DNA of 64,000 nt from Glandiceps talaboti (GCF_964340395.1 NC_135565.1:16382209-16446208), one strand, 5' to 3'. Positions 43,992-57,061 are shown, counted from the stretch's first letter. Notes: generated by a model not told the origin, from the sequence alone. Numbers and translations: made by a program.

Positions 43992-44700
43992 ATAGTTTTA
44001 TTACAACCGTACAGAAAATTGACAATTCTATTTGGGTCCATAATTATAATAAAGATATTAAAGAACACTACAATTTTGCAGATTAATTTTTTTACTCGAG
44101 TTTAGATATATACAGAGAGCAATTATAATATCTTTTGTTTTGATTGCATTATAAATTTAAATTGTTCTTTTCTATACTATTGAATTCTGAATTGATATTA
44201 TAAATGACACTAAATAATTCATCTCTTTGCTTTGTATATAGTTTGCAATGTATCAAATAATGTTCTTCGTCCTCTATTGTATTACAATTTTTACATATAG
44301 TCTATTATCAATTGGAGTTTTGGGTTGTGTTTGGCGTCCCTTCTTAATTGCAAGACTATGGCAGCTTATCCTGAATTATGCTAATGTTTTGGTGTGTTCT
44401 CTATTATTGATAACTGTTATGTAGTTTTCTGGTTCCAGTGAATGTTTGTAGGTACTGTATGAACGCAACTTTGCATTTTCTCGTCTATTGTCTGTATTCC
44501 ATCTATTGCAGTAGAAAAAGTATTCTTTTAATGAAGTACAGAGTTCTTGTTTAGTGATATTAGTGATACTGTTATGATTGGATACATTTATATTGCGTTC
44601 TACAGCTGAAAGCCACGATCCTGTATATCGATTGTTCTCCATTATGTAAAATCGTGCCCAAAGTCCGACCAACACTTGAATTTTGCCTTATTTGCAGGAC
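43944..44700 (-). mobile_element. 3' end of a decayed non-LTR retrotransposon (reverse transcriptase C-terminus)
   Basis: The minus-strand translation shows a pattern common at the end of LINE ORF2 proteins: SWLSAVERN, then ENAKLRSYSTYKHSLEPENY, INNREHTKTLA, FRISCHSLAIKKGR, and in a shifted frame CKNCNTIEDEEHYLIHC followed by KLYTKQRDELFSVI. The C-x2-C...E-D-E-x-H-Y-L-x-x-C block is the usual zinc-binding end. It is broken by an in-frame TAA (44378-44376), where a Lys is expected before FRIS, and by a frameshift near 44295. An untranslated tail of ~250 bp follows, then a TTAGA/ATCAGA pentanucleotide tail (43944-43991). The clade is not assigned. Confidence 0.8.
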
Positions 44701-45839
44701 GTGAAAGTATATGATGCGAACTTATCTTTCGTAAGTTGGGTACATTTCTACTCGGAAACAGAACGGAATTTTGTTCGAGCACCCCTAGTTATTTCCCAGG
44801 TGTTCGAAGCATATGGGAGCCATGTGTGTGTGTGAATTTGCTGACGACTGCGGCCACGAACTTTGTAACAGATGACAAGTATGTGTTGCTACACATTCTA
44901 TATTATGTATGAACTACAATTATTGTCTCATATATGAAGAGAAACGTGTTTTAAACACATACACGCTGTACAAACACAATTAACGTACTACAACAGTTGT
45001 ACGTTAAACAAACCAGTCGCTCGTCGTTATTATCGCTCACGGTGTCGACAGAAATTGTTATGAAATAGCAAAAATGCTTACGTCATTACATAGCGAGACA
45101 TCTAAATATAACATGTATATCGTAAATATTAAAACTCAATATATCTGTTATGCCTGTCCCATGTGTCACGTGTACCTATTCATATATTTATGAATAAAAA
45201 TGTGGTTTTAACCAATTAGCTGGGCCTGAAATGTAACCATAGCAACGAGTTTGCATTATTAATATATTTAATTAAATTGTATGGATAAATTGTACCTTTA
45301 ATTTCGTTTTATCTTACATTACAGCATAAAGCTCATCTTAGACTAACAATACAAATATATTTTAATTTTTCGTACGTTTGACTGTGCAAACACAAATGTA
45401 AAGAAATATAAACATTGCACGAATAAAAATATATGAATTTATGAATTAATTGACCTACAAATTAATATTCTTTGTGTTAATGTTGTTGTTTTTATACAAT
45501 GTTCTAAATTATCAATTTGTCCAATATTTATTTTTAAAAAAAGTAGAAATGATTGTTTAGTTTTAATACCCTGTGTGAAGCAATCGATGGAAGAAGTTAA
45601 TTACATATGTAAATTACTAGCACTTGTTTTAAGCGTTTAGTGTATAATACACCAATGTCTTGCACTATATGGCACGTTTTGGTACGAGGTTATAAACCAG
45701 TTAATTTAGAAATTTAAGAACAACTAAAGAACAAATTTCAATTTATATGGTGTGTTCGCAAAAGTGGTATGTACAGGAAACAACATAGAGGCAAGACCCT
45801 TCTAGATATATTATATATACGAGAGTAATATATGCTTGT
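44701..45839. other. AT-rich intergenic stretch, nothing recognised
   Basis: It lies upstream of the LINE remnant on that element's strand. I could not trace further reverse transcriptase sequence into it. Confidence 0.45.
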
Positions 45840-46795
45840 AATTTGTAGCCTTGAATCCATACTGTCCTGTTCTACGTAAGGTAACCAGCATGGCTATTTT
45901 GTAGCCTGGAATCCATACTGCCCTGTTCTATAGCATAGCATGGCTATTTTGTAGCCTGGAATCCATACTGCCCTGTTCTATAGTATAGCATGGCTATTTG
46001 TAGCCTGGAATCCACACTGTCCTGTTCTACTGTATAGCATGGCTATTTGTAGCCTGGAATCCATACTATCCTGTTCTATAGTATAGCATGGCTATTTGTA
46101 GCCTGGAATCCACACTGTCATGTTCTACTGTATAGCATGGCTATTTGTAGCCTGGAATCCATACCGTCCAGTTCTACAGTATAGCAAGGATATTTGTAGC
46201 ATGGAATCCATACTGTCCTGTTCTATAGTATAGTATAGTATAGCATGGCTATTTGTAGCATGGAATCCATACTGTCCTGTTCTACAGTCTAGCATGGCTA
46301 TTTGTAGCCTGGAATCCATACTGTCCTGTTCTATAGTATAGTATAGTATAGCATGGCTATTTGTAGCATGGAATCCATACTGTCCTGTTCTACAGTATAG
46401 CATGGCTATTTGTAGCCTGGAATCCATACTGTCCTGTTCTACAGTATAGCATGGCTATTTGTAGCCTGGAATCCATACTGTCCTGTTCTACAGTATAGCA
46501 TGGCTATTTGTAGCCTGGAATCCATACTGTCCTGTTCTACGTAAGGTAACCAGCATGGCTATTTGTAGCCTGGAATCCATACTGTCCTGTTCTACGTACG
46601 GTAACTAGCATGGCTATTTGTAGCCTGGAATCCATACTGTCCTGTTCTACAGTATAGCATGGCTATTTGTAGCCTGGAATCCATACTGTCCTGTTCTACA
46701 GTATAGCATGGCTATTTATAGCCTGGAATCCATACTGTCCTGTTCTACAGTATAGCATGGCTATTTGTAGCCTGGAATCCATACTGTCCTAGATT
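45840..46795. repeat. Minisatellite, ~49-bp unit, about 19 copies
   Basis: The unit reads TAGCCTGGAATCCATACTGT, CCTGTTCTACAGTATAGCAT, GGCTATTTG. Variants carry an extra TATAGTATAG (near 46226 and 46332), a GTAAGGTAACCA insert (near 45879 and 46540) or single changes. Identity is highest between 46240 and 46780. Minus-strand frames here (such as 46427-46125) are translations of the repeat. Confidence 0.97.
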
Positions 46796-46799
46796 TGTT

Positions 46800-47620
46800 A
46801 CCATGCATCACAATGGTGACACCCACTACACCATTTCAACAATAATTCAAACAATTTTTTTTTCTAATTAAATCTTGAGCCTGGATTTGAGAAGCAATAC
46901 ATAACACTCTTGTCACTTTTGGTAGGTCACTATAGAGACAGTATGTCTTGAAATTGCACGTTTCTTTTTTTCTCTTTTTTGGTTGATGTTTTGACTTTTT
47001 TTGTCTTTTACATGTGCAAACCTTGCGTCGTTTGGATGAGATTCCATACTCGAGCAGGTGCGTTAGTTTGGTGTAATGTCGACTATTATTAACTTTAAGC
47101 GATAAGAGAGTTCACTGTTTACATAATGTGCATTATTGTCATTAAACAGTAGCCATATTTTATGCTTTGTTCGGCATGCTCACATCAATATTAGTAACCA
47201 TTAGGGGATCCTTCCTTACATACTTTCTGACTAAGTGAACATGCATCAATGTATATATATACGCTGAACATTAAGGAGGCTACTCCTCGTAAACTGTTGC
47301 CATGGCACCCAGCGCATCAATTATTCGGAGACTCATATCCCCAGCATTGCATTGTTGGTTCTATGCAGTGGCCTGCTTTACTAGTACTATAGATGAATAG
47401 TTGCTTGTAAAAATAAAGAGTTTTATGAGAAACAAAAGAAGTGCCAATATCCTGTATAAAAAAAGCAAAGAATAGGACATCGGCAAATGCAAATTGAATG
47501 CACGTATGGAAATGTATGTCTTGAAATTTTAATGTGGGTAGTATTATGGTCTCAACATAATCTCGTTATTGATATTTGAAATTGTACATTTGTCATGTTA
47601 ATTGGCAAAATGTGACCACC
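46800..47620. other. Intergenic stretch, nothing recognised
   Basis: No open frame of note and no repeat family seen. Confidence 0.5.
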
Positions 47621-47621
47621 T

Positions 47622-48190
47622 TTACAATAATATTATTTTCAACCTTAATTTCTGTATAAAAATATAATGCATCAACATCAAAAATCGATAATTGGGATAT
47701 GATTTTACTAAAGTACACATGACAATCGAAAATAGCCCGGATTGAAGTCTTTCAGGGGAATTCATTTGTAAAGGTAGTAGTGACGATGGTGTAGCGGAAG
47801 CAGACTCATATAGAAACAACATAACTGAAAGTTGTTTGCGTTGACTATAAAAGCGTGTACGGGGTATTGTTATCGGTTTGTCGCCTTTGAGCGCGAGTTG
47901 GTTCGGCAAATGGTTGTACTAGCACACACAGCGTCACAATACCGGGTCAAAACTGTCGTCATCTCAGAAATATAACACTCCCAAACACCCGCTATATATA
48001 CCAGAACATTACACATACTACCAAATAAACGCAAATTAAGTCTACTATGCGTTTCCCCACTTTTCTGCAGAAGCTGATGCACACAAATAGTTGTACATCA
48101 CCTCATAGCGACCGACCACTATATTTTGTTGTCGGCGGTTGGCCAACCGTCACGCGCGAGCAACGCGGCAAGCGAGGTCGACTTCGCAAA
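47622..48190 (-). other. Locally CpG-rich segment with TATA-like motif and short open frames (unassigned)
   Basis: The patch 48130-48180 is CpG-rich, unusual here, and contains the perfect palindrome CGGTTGGCCAACCG (48136-48149). On the minus strand a GTATATATAG motif (about 47992-48001) precedes open frames of 95 codons (47909-47622) and 70 codons (48082-47870). Neither protein is recognisable. It could be a promoter with a first exon, or chance. Confidence 0.2.
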
Positions 48191-48462
48191 TTAAAAAGAC
48201 ATGAAAAATAAACAAGGAAAACATTGCTACTTAATCATCGTCTGGTAATGTAACATTTAAGTTGAACACAGTGTATCTAAACCGTGTTGTTTGTAGATGT
48301 GTATCCACTGTGTGGATTGTCTATTTACACCTCTAGTAACTCATCATGTTAACTCTCAGGTGATTTACTACGTTCTACGTACACCTTCCTTCCATTAGCC
48401 AAGACCCAAGCTAATTTCATATGTCCTCTCTTTTTATGCTTGTGCCATTTAAATGTACAATC

Positions 48463-48610
48463 TAAAGTATCTACTATTCACACTGGGATACAAACTAAGT
48501 AACAATATTTACAATGTGGCCTTTGACAGGGGTACACAGTATCCACTATCCACACTGGGATACACACTAAGTAACAATATTTACAATGTGGCCTTTGACA
48601 GGGTACACTT
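48463..48610. repeat. Two ~71-bp tandem repeats
   Basis: CACACTGGGATACA, AAGTAACAATATTTACAATG and GGCCTTTGACAGG occur twice almost identically. The high identity points to a recent duplication. Confidence 0.9.
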
Positions 48611-48619
48611 TAAAGTAGA

Positions 48620-50020
48620 AAAAAATGACATTATTGATAGGCCGAAAGTCACTTAATATCTATTCATGCTTTCGTATATAGCAATATATATTTTTTAGAA
48701 ATAATACAGGATTGGGAGGGTCATGTTATATCCATGTCGTTGAATTAATCCGCAAATCATTCTAAACGAGGAATAATGCGCCCAGGTTAATATCTTAAAT
48801 ATAAAATCCCCTCTGTAAGGATAATAAATATACTAACTTATTAATTTGAATAAAATTATCTGTTCTATTTTCCCCAAACAATCTTAATCCTTAATTTTGG
48901 TATTATTGATTATAAGTATGAAGTTGAATTATTTTGGTGGATAAGCCTACCTTGTAAGCTTGATGTTGAGTTTGTCCGATACATCTCCGGTCCCTCCAGA
49001 AAAGCGACTTTTGAAACTTTCGAAGACGTCTAGCGGCATACTGAGGAATAACACGGGATAACCGACAAAGAAAGAGTGTCCTCAATAACGTTGAAGTAAA
49101 GAATGGGGTGAAAGAAATGAGTTGATTTGTAAGCAGGCTGTCTTCTGTCACCGATGTACATTTAAAAGGTTAGAGAATACAGTTGGTGTAGGGTAGGCGA
49201 GATCGGTTATATGAGTGTGTGTGTAACACTCGAGATCTTAACTCCAGTGGAAGCGTGAATGGAGTGAAGCAAGTTGGGGCGTTGTCGTTGAGTACAATGG
49301 AAGAGAGTCGATCCAGTGACGTAGTTCGTGAGAGCTTGTCATCTATGTTGATTGGATTACTAGTTATAAAGTGAAACAAGCCTTATGACAACGATGAATT
49401 CACCCTACATTAGCTAATTGAAAGTAATAAGACAATGGACAAACAAATATCATAATACACAGAGATACGAAAAAAATTGAGACTACTCGAAATGTATATC
49501 AAAATGCTTAGTCCTGGCGTATGAATGAATTTCGATATTGTAAACGATATTGGTGAAGAAATGTAATGCATTTGAATTCTAAAAGACGACAAAATAAATT
49601 GGGAAGGACTACAAGATGAGGAATATTGTAGGATTTTCAGCAAAGTCTCCCGGGAGAGCTAAGGCTATGCTTGGTTGAATTAAGTGTATCCATGCGTTAC
49701 AATGTATCCATGGACAACTATATCGCCATGTTATCAGCATTGCTGCATTGCTGTGTGTTAAAGGAAGGCCGTAGAACAGACATACTCACAATCAAGAAAT
49801 ACAAGGCGCGTATATCAAACTTAACAGATCCCAAAATTGACATTATCACCGCAAAACATGTCCATTCAGCTGACATAAAATATTTCATTTAGATTTAAGT
49901 CCATGGTTTTATCTTAATGCAAGGACGAAATAAAATAAATGTTTATGGAAGGACATCTAAAGTGCTTGACTGATAACGTACTGGCAGTTGATGGAGTTAT
50001 GTTGTACACGTCATTGTAAC
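48620..50020. other. Intergenic stretch, nothing recognised
   Basis: Several 60-80-codon open frames on both strands, without recognisable domains or splice-linked neighbours. None is supported as a gene. Confidence 0.45.
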
Positions 50021-50023
50021 TGC

Positions 50024-50480
50024 ACACACACATACATACATACATACATACATACATACATACATACATACATACATACATACATACATACATACATACA
50101 TACATACATACATACAGACATACATACACACACACAGACAGACATACATACATACATACATACATACATACATACATACATACATACATACATACATACA
50201 TACATACATACATACACACAGACATACACACACAGACATACATACATACATACATACATACATACATACATACATACATACCTACCTACCTACCTACCTA
50301 CCTACCTACCTACATACATACATACATACATACATACATACATACATACATACACACATACACACATTCACACATACATACATACATACATACATACATA
50401 CATACATACATACATACATACATACATACATACATACATACATACATGCATACCCACACACATACTACTACTACTAATAA
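50024..50480. repeat. CATA tetranucleotide microsatellite, ~430 bp
   Basis: Mostly CATA, with interruptions of CACA/CAGA (near 50127-50145 and 50214-50235), a CTAC block (50280-50311), a CACA patch near 50352-50372, and ACT/AAT triplets at the right end. Because CATA reads open in several frames on both strands, it produces many spurious Tyr-Ile-His-Thr and Met-Tyr-Val-Cys frames. Confidence 0.97.
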
Positions 50481-50489
50481 TAATAAATG

Positions 50490-51170
50490 TCTTGAGAAGA
50501 ATAGGAATACATGTACATCATCCCCTGACTTGTGTAACCTACAGAGGGCGTTATTGCATGGTTCTTTCAATTTGATATAAGCTTGAAGCCATGCATCTAT
50601 GAGAAAGTGATGAAGAAAGTAAACGACACATGACAGAAAGTTTGGAGAAATAAGTAGTTTGAAACAACAATCTATTTCTCATCAAACCTGTAACGTCATT
50701 GCACTGTGGAAGTAATGTTTTTAAAAAAATCTTAAATATTGATGTCGACGACGAATGGTTTTAATCATAGATCGTGTCATGTGATACCCATCATTTGATG
50801 ACAAAAAACAATAACATTGATGTAAGAGTAATAAGCTTATCAAAATATCGACGGCAATTTTTAAAAAAAAATAGACTGTTATATTTTCTTTATGTACAAT
50901 AATGACATAGTTGTAGAATATAAACGCAATAACATCAGAAAAATGTTTTATAAAATTGCTTGAATACAAATTGAGTACGTTAGAATTAGACAATGGAAAC
51001 CAATTCACCTTCAACGGGACGTCGGATCGTCAGACAATGTGACGATAGAATTATTTATCATCTTGAGTGACAGTGATCTTACCAAAATTGCTACATTGTT
51101 GTGTATGAACTGCCTTTAGATGATTCGGGCCAATAAAAGGATTGAGATGTAATAATTATACTTAATCATT
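50490..51170. other. Intergenic stretch, nothing recognised
   Basis: AT-rich. The 97-codon frame at 51014-50721 is rich in F, I, L and Y, as expected from AT-rich noncoding DNA. Confidence 0.5.
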
Positions 51171-51171
51171 T

Positions 51172-51330
51172 TTTGTCGCGTTAGACGATAAAATGTAGCA
51201 ATGTTAGATATTTGTCGAGTCAGACGATACAGTGTAGCAATGTTAGTATGATATTTGTCGAGTCAGACGATAAAATGTGTCAAGTCAGACGATAAAATGT
51301 AGCAATGTTAGTAAGATATCTGTGGAGACA
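51172..51330. repeat. Short tandem repeat array, ~48-bp unit
   Basis: Units of the form GTCGAGTCAGACGATAAAAT, GTAGCAATGTTAG and (TAT)GATAT recur about 3.5 times. One truncated unit (TGTCAAGTCAGACG) is embedded. Confidence 0.85.
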
Positions 51331-51720
51331 GGTGACGCTCTGTTTCACGTTAACTAGCTTATCCTGAAATATCGAAGATTATTTCAGAGATCCTAATGCA
51401 AATACTATATTACGTTAGTATATGACACGATAACAGAGATCGGACAAACTGAAAGTAGGGCACGGTCAACGAAATGGGTTGTGAAAATGAAGAATGTCAA
51501 GTCTACTGTGGGTTGACTTTACAAGGTGAAATGACTCTATCTACAAGGCTAGTCGTTCCTTGGGGCATGCGATGCACTTTATTGATGGGGTTCTGTCAAG
51601 GTTTAAGGATCGTCATGGGTACAGACTAAACGAAAATAGAGTTACAGATCTCGACAACAAATAGCTGAAGGACGTGTCAGTACATATACATTTCGCTTTA
51701 ATTGAACATGAAGTGTTTCA

Positions 51721-52320
<600 letters not shown>

Positions 52321-52715
52321 CACGGTTATAAGGCTCAAGTGAAACATTATTTCGATCCGGACCGACAAATCACGTGATTAGGGTGTTTGGTGTATAAACC
52401 TCTAATATCGTCATTTCTTGATGGCCAATCATCATCGTGACCATAATCTATGTGTCGATGTTGTCGTCGTTTGACACATAAACGTTAACATAAAGTTTAA
52501 AGATTTTGGACGCAGGTGGCGCTATTTGTATCCATGTATCATAGCATATCAGCACAGGGAATATAAAACTTGAGTTCTATCATGTATGGCATGGTCTATG
52601 CCATGCTATGGGGATTTTCACTCCAATGGTTAGTCTGGATCGATAAGGAAGCATTCAATAATTATAGGGGGGATTGGGGTCACGTTTTACAAATTGGTTG
52701 TCGAGGGAGAAGTAA

Positions 52716-52836
52716 CAATACAATACAATACAATACAATACAATACAATACAATACAATACAATACAATACAATACATTTTTAGTCTCAACCAGAAACTG
52801 AAACACATACATACATACATACATACATACATACAT

Positions 52837-52867
<31 letters not shown>

Positions 52868-52893
52868 TACACACATACACACATACACACATG

Positions 52894-52924
<31 letters not shown>
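52716..52924. repeat. ACAAT pentanucleotide array followed by ACAT and AC arrays
   Basis: About 12 ACAAT units (52716-52776) are separated by about 25 bp from ACAT (52803-52853), then mixed ACAC/ACAT and pure AC to 52924. The long open frame across it is an artefact. Confidence 0.95.
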
Positions 52925-52926
<2 letters not shown>

Positions 52927-52929
52927 TTG

Positions 52930-54689
52930 TGCAATACATCCCTTTTTGTACAAATAGAAAATCAGGAGATTTGCTATTACTCATTAATTGGCGACGTCAC
53001 AACAATTAAAGTTTGTACTGTACTAGTTTTATTTGTAGGCTTAAAAAGAAAACATATTTATCCTACGTGAAAATTGCACTTCATGTAAATAAAAACTGAT
53101 ACAGGGCTTGTGATATATATCTGGGTTGATATACCTTCTACTTGTACAATTCAAATATCTACATCAAAATCAAAAATATCTATTTTTCAAAAAATAATTT
53201 TGAATTCTACTCGACAACTCTTTGGTATACATGAAAGCACCTACAGACATTTTGCATTGAATGTTGGAAAAGGATAGTGTATGCAAACGGATAGGTTTTA
53301 GAACTTGACTAGCTAGCGAATTAATATTCTGTTTCATAGCTTGGACGTTGGTGGCGCCATACGGAGGCACGTGTCAATGTAAACGCACGATGTAAACGTT
53401 GGCGCATGGTTGAAGTCTCTCCAACGGCCATGACGTAACTAATTTGTATTTCTGAGTGGCGAGTACATTACTATGCGAATTTTCAGTTTTATAAATGTGT
53501 TCTACTATTAAATATATTCACAAAAAAGTCAAAAGACTCGCTTCATATGTCTTCTGACTTAATCTCAATTTGAACGGAAATCTCATTTGACTTTCAACAG
53601 CAACCTGGGTTATTCGTCTAACAAGTAAACCCTGACAAACAAAACAAATTCTCATTGTACATTTTCACTCTAAATTTCAAACAAATTATGCTTCCATATC
53701 TCACACAATGGTTTTTAGAGGTGAAGATAATTCATACTTGAGTGTAATATTAACCTGTTTCAACTGAAAATTACCTGAAAATTTCCTGCTGCAAGGTTTG
53801 CACTTAGAAAAGACTGTTGAACAAGGTAGGCAATCCTGAATTTGGAAGACATTGAGAACTATACACTAGTACTCAATTTCAGCATTTTTTGACTCTCTAG
53901 ATTTGATTTTAACAAAATATATTATTTCATTTACACTCTAAAGTTGAACTGACTTTGAAATATGAAATGTACAGGTGTGATATTAATTTCAGTGAATGTC
54001 TAGTTTAACGTGCAATAAAATCTGTACATAGTACTTAATTTAAAGCGATGGTATGGATGAGAAATGGATTTTTATTTTTGGATTTTTAATCAATGATAAA
54101 ACTTCAACATGTTTTTCTACTTAAAAAAAGAAGAAGGAAGTAGCAATATATCACAAGCTCATGTGTGTATCTGAATAAATGCAAAGAAACTAAAAAATGT
54201 GCAAAAAGTTTGTTATTGTACGCAACGAAACTCGGTAAACACAAATAATAACTATGTCATGTCCAGTCTGTGAATGTCGCGGTCACTTCTCCATAGATTT
54301 AAACATCATCATGCCCAACAAAGGTAGATTACTTGTGTTTATTTGTGATTAAAAGTGATTAAAAGTCCAAAATATAAACACTGATTTCTCATCCAAACTG
54401 TCACTTTTACTATTATGTATTTCTATAGTCTATGGTGCATGGTTTAACCTGAAATATCAAAAAATATGAATTGGCTTAACATTTCTTTACTGTTGTGAAT
54501 TCAACAAAATGAAGTGTTAAAGAGAAAAAGATACGTTGTGGATTCAGTAAGTTTAATAAACATATTTATTTAAACAAGATAAAATGTGTCGGTTTCAATC
54601 ACTTTTATTCATCAGTAGGGAGGTAGCATTGATATGAAATTATGCAGAAATGACATATTGGCCTTGGTAGGGAACTTCAGTTAAGGACC
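52930..54689. other. AT-rich intergenic stretch
   Basis: No gene, RNA or array is recognised. Short open frames (such as 53370-53170) resemble nothing I know. A small CpG-containing patch with a CACGTG E-box lies near 53340-53420. Confidence 0.5.
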
Positions 54690-54990
54690 AAGTTTTCAAT
54701 CCCAGGTTCTCACATTAGTATTATCTTATCAGTAGAGCCATGATGATTACATAGGATCACTTTTTAGTTCATGACCAAATTTTTCTATAGCTCAGCTCTT
54801 ACATGTAAATTGGAACTTGACCTTTGTAATTAAAGGCCAATGTTTCAATCCCAGGTTCTCACATTAGTGTTACCTTATCTTTGAAGCCATGAGGATTATA
54901 TAGAGTTATTCTTTTGTTCTGGACCAACTTTTTCTATATCTTTGTCAGACAAATGTTATTCACATCTAATGTTTACATTGTCGCAAACCA
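54690..54990. repeat. Two diverged ~150-bp direct repeats
   Basis: TTTCAATCCCAGGTTCTCAC and the ~95 bases after it occur at about 54694 and 54843, with substitutions and small indels. Both continue through a GCCATGA(T/G)GATTA block and an A-C-C-A-A-x-TTTTTCTATA block. Confidence 0.85.
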
Positions 54991-54999
54991 AGCCCTCTT

Positions 55000-56350
55000 T
55001 TACGACACCATCCGAAATGCATCTCATTATTTCGCAGTGTCACAGAAGAAATAACAGCTCTGGTTTGCAAGAATGAAAGTTTAATCCTTTTTCAAAGTGG
55101 GTCTTTCAATATATTGTAAACTGCTTGTATTGTTAACCAATTACAATACCTATAGAAACAATAGACAACACATTATCAGAATTTGCTTAGCAAGGCCTAT
55201 ATGTCACTTCCAACTAAGTTCTGATCAATGCCAACTCTGCACTGACAAGTGAAAATGAATGAAACCAATGTACTAGTATTTTATCTTGTTTAACATTCAA
55301 GTTTTTATCAAACATAGTGAATTCATAAGATATCCTTTTCCCTTTAAAGCCCTACAGTAGCTATACAGTTTTCACAACTTTAGTCAGTTTATAAAACATT
55401 TTCAACTTTTGCTTGCAATGGTTTGCTCTATTTACTTCAATAGCTGAATTTCCTGTCTACAAGTAGTTGATAGCATTATGGACAGTGACCTACTCTCTCA
55501 GTGAAAACATAAATACAAGATCTGGACCGTTTACTTGATTGTCAACACATTGTAAATTTGTAGGATGTTGCTCACATATCAATCATGCATGTCTCAGCGA
55601 GTTAAAATTAAACATAAAAATTATAGGGAAAAAATTGGAGGAATCAAAACTTAAAACTGTGTATTAAAAATACATGTAGGAAGTCTTGTGGGAAGAGTTA
55701 ACAAGATCTTGGACTTGGTTGACAGAATTTGAAAAGTGAAAAAAAAATCATCTTTCAAGAGACAGTGAATATACCTATTTCCAATGGATTTAAGTCTTGT
55801 TTCAAAGTTCACTCCTTACAGTATGGATATAACTCTTGTCTCAAAGTTCACTCCTTACAACAGTATCTGAGTATTTATCAAATAAATCAAATCTCGGTAC
55901 CTGCAATAGCATTTTACCTCATACTAGAGGGTCAAATAGAACATGAAGAACGACTTAATTTGCTGCATGCCTACAGTAACACATGTGTAGATCCAAGTTC
56001 AAGTAATGAAATAAAATAATTGGTACTGTTATGATGTGAGAGTACAATTCTATTTCAGGTATCGGGAATTGTAACTACTGAAGTCAACAAAAATCAAAAT
56101 AAACACCACACTATTTTGAGAAATGGTACACAAGATAAGTCAATTATGTGTTCACTTTTCACTTGCTTTCTTCAACTCATATTGCACTTTAAAAAGTTTA
56201 AAAAAAGAAACAAGCAAATTAAAGTGTAAATAAAAATGTTCTATTTTCTCTTGGATAATTGTACCAAACAGATCAAAACTTAAGAATCAATGTCAATGCC
56301 AGGTAGTGTCTGTATAATTATGTAAATTTGTAGTTCTCTTGTTTGTTCAA
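55000..56350. other. Intergenic stretch downstream of the BLTP3-like gene
   Basis: AT-rich, with one short tandem repeat near 55800. A 96-codon open frame at 55729-56019 spans that repeat and has no recognised similarity. This stretch could include the end of a long 3' UTR. Confidence 0.45.
55785..55865. repeat. Two ~42-bp direct repeats
   Basis: The string CAAAGTTCACTCCTTACA occurs twice, each time preceded by (A/C)TCTTGT(T/C)T, within 80 bp. Confidence 0.85.
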
Positions 56351-56379
56351 TTTCATTTGCATATATGAAGGAATTTCAC

Positions 56380-56385
56380 TTTATT
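56380..56385 (-). terminator. Candidate poly(A) signal for the BLTP3-like gene
   Basis: AATAAA on the minus strand lies about 350 bp after the stop codon and beyond the duplicated exon piece. Several other AATAAA-like hexamers occur farther downstream (near 54560, for example). The actual cleavage site cannot be decided from sequence alone. Confidence 0.35.
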
Positions 56386-56484
56386 TATGGAAAGCATGGT
56401 ATAGTAAATACAAAGACAAAATGTCACAATGCAGCACTTATAAATCAGCTGCTGGAAAGATCTAGTTTGATTTACATGTGTACG

Positions 56485-56586
56485 GCTGGCTGTTAGTATT
56501 TTTGGTGGTGATGATGCGACAGATGATGGCGCTCTCTCAGATGGGCTTCTGACATTGACAGTCCTGTTATTAGTCAAGTAATTAAC
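56485..56586 (-). pseudogene. Frameshifted partial duplicate of terminal exon 8 with its acceptor
   Basis: About 100 bp here closely match 56983-57083. They cover the intron end (branch-like ttgactaat, then acceptor aataacag at 56564) and the first ~75 bp of exon 8. Relative to exon 8, one C is missing in the GCCCC run after MSEA. After GLSMSEA the frame therefore shifts, and it stops at TAA (56495-56493). In the other frame SPSERAPSSVASSPP survives, so the copy once matched the coding sequence. It lies in the probable 3' UTR. If spliced as an alternative last exon it would remove the coiled coil, leaving a tail of about 23 residues. Confidence 0.85.
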
Positions 56587-56738
56587 AGATGATAAACTTC
56601 CACTTGCGAAATTCCTTCCTGACACATGTAAATGAAAACAGATCTTTCCAGCTGCTAATTTATGAGTGCTTCATTGTGACAGTTTGTCTTTTACCATGCT
56701 TTCCATAGTATGTTGTCAGGTAATGGATTGTGTTCTTA

Positions 56739-57061
56739 TTATTTCAATGATAATGTTGATGATGATCTTTTCAATGTTTTGAGTCTCACAACCTCTTGTC
56801 TCATGCTTTCTCGTTCTCTTTCAACATCAATCAACTCATCCTGTAGTTTGACCAATGATTTCAGTAGTGACGCCCTCTCTAGTTCAACTGAGGAAAGAGC
56901 AGATCTGGTTTTGTCAAGTTGATCTCTAAGTTGTTGTACTTCTTCAAGTAATGGATTTACTTCTTCTGTTGATGATGTGGCTTGGCTGTTAGTATCCTCT
57001 GGTGGCGATGATGCGACGGATGATGGTGCTCCTTCAGATGGGGCTTCAGACATTGACAGTC
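56739..57061 (-). CDS. UHRF1BP1L: BLTP3-like gene, terminal coding exon 8 (coiled coil)
   Basis: The acceptor is gactaattacag. The exon starts with two bases completing a Gly codon and runs to TAA at 56741-56739. A Ser/Pro-rich lead (LSMSEAPSEGAPSSVASSPP) precedes a heptad-rich coiled coil (EEVQQLRDQLDKTRSALSSV, then ELERASLLKSLVKLQDEL, IDVERERESMRQEVVRLK) and a KRSSSTLSLK tail. Vertebrate members end in a shorter but similar E-N-E-S-L-K-Q-E-L-A-K-A-K-type coiled coil. By my memory this one is about 35 residues longer. Confidence 0.93.

Noticed and set aside
46125-46427. 100-codon frame with internally repeated protein segments
   Set aside because: It is the 49-bp minisatellite translated; unit changes are not codon-biased.
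45840-46795. CRISPR-like array of regular repeats
   Set aside because: Units are contiguous without unique spacers and the context is eukaryotic; it is a minisatellite.
49914-50575. Several long overlapping frames (up to 195 codons) of Thr-Tyr-Ile-His or Met-Tyr-Val-Cys
   Set aside because: All are translations of the CATA microsatellite, open in several frames and on both strands.
56353-56625. 90-codon frame taken as an extra protein
   Set aside because: Its similarity to the gene (SPSERAPSSVASSPP) comes from the shifted frame of the duplicated exon piece; the rest is unrelated.
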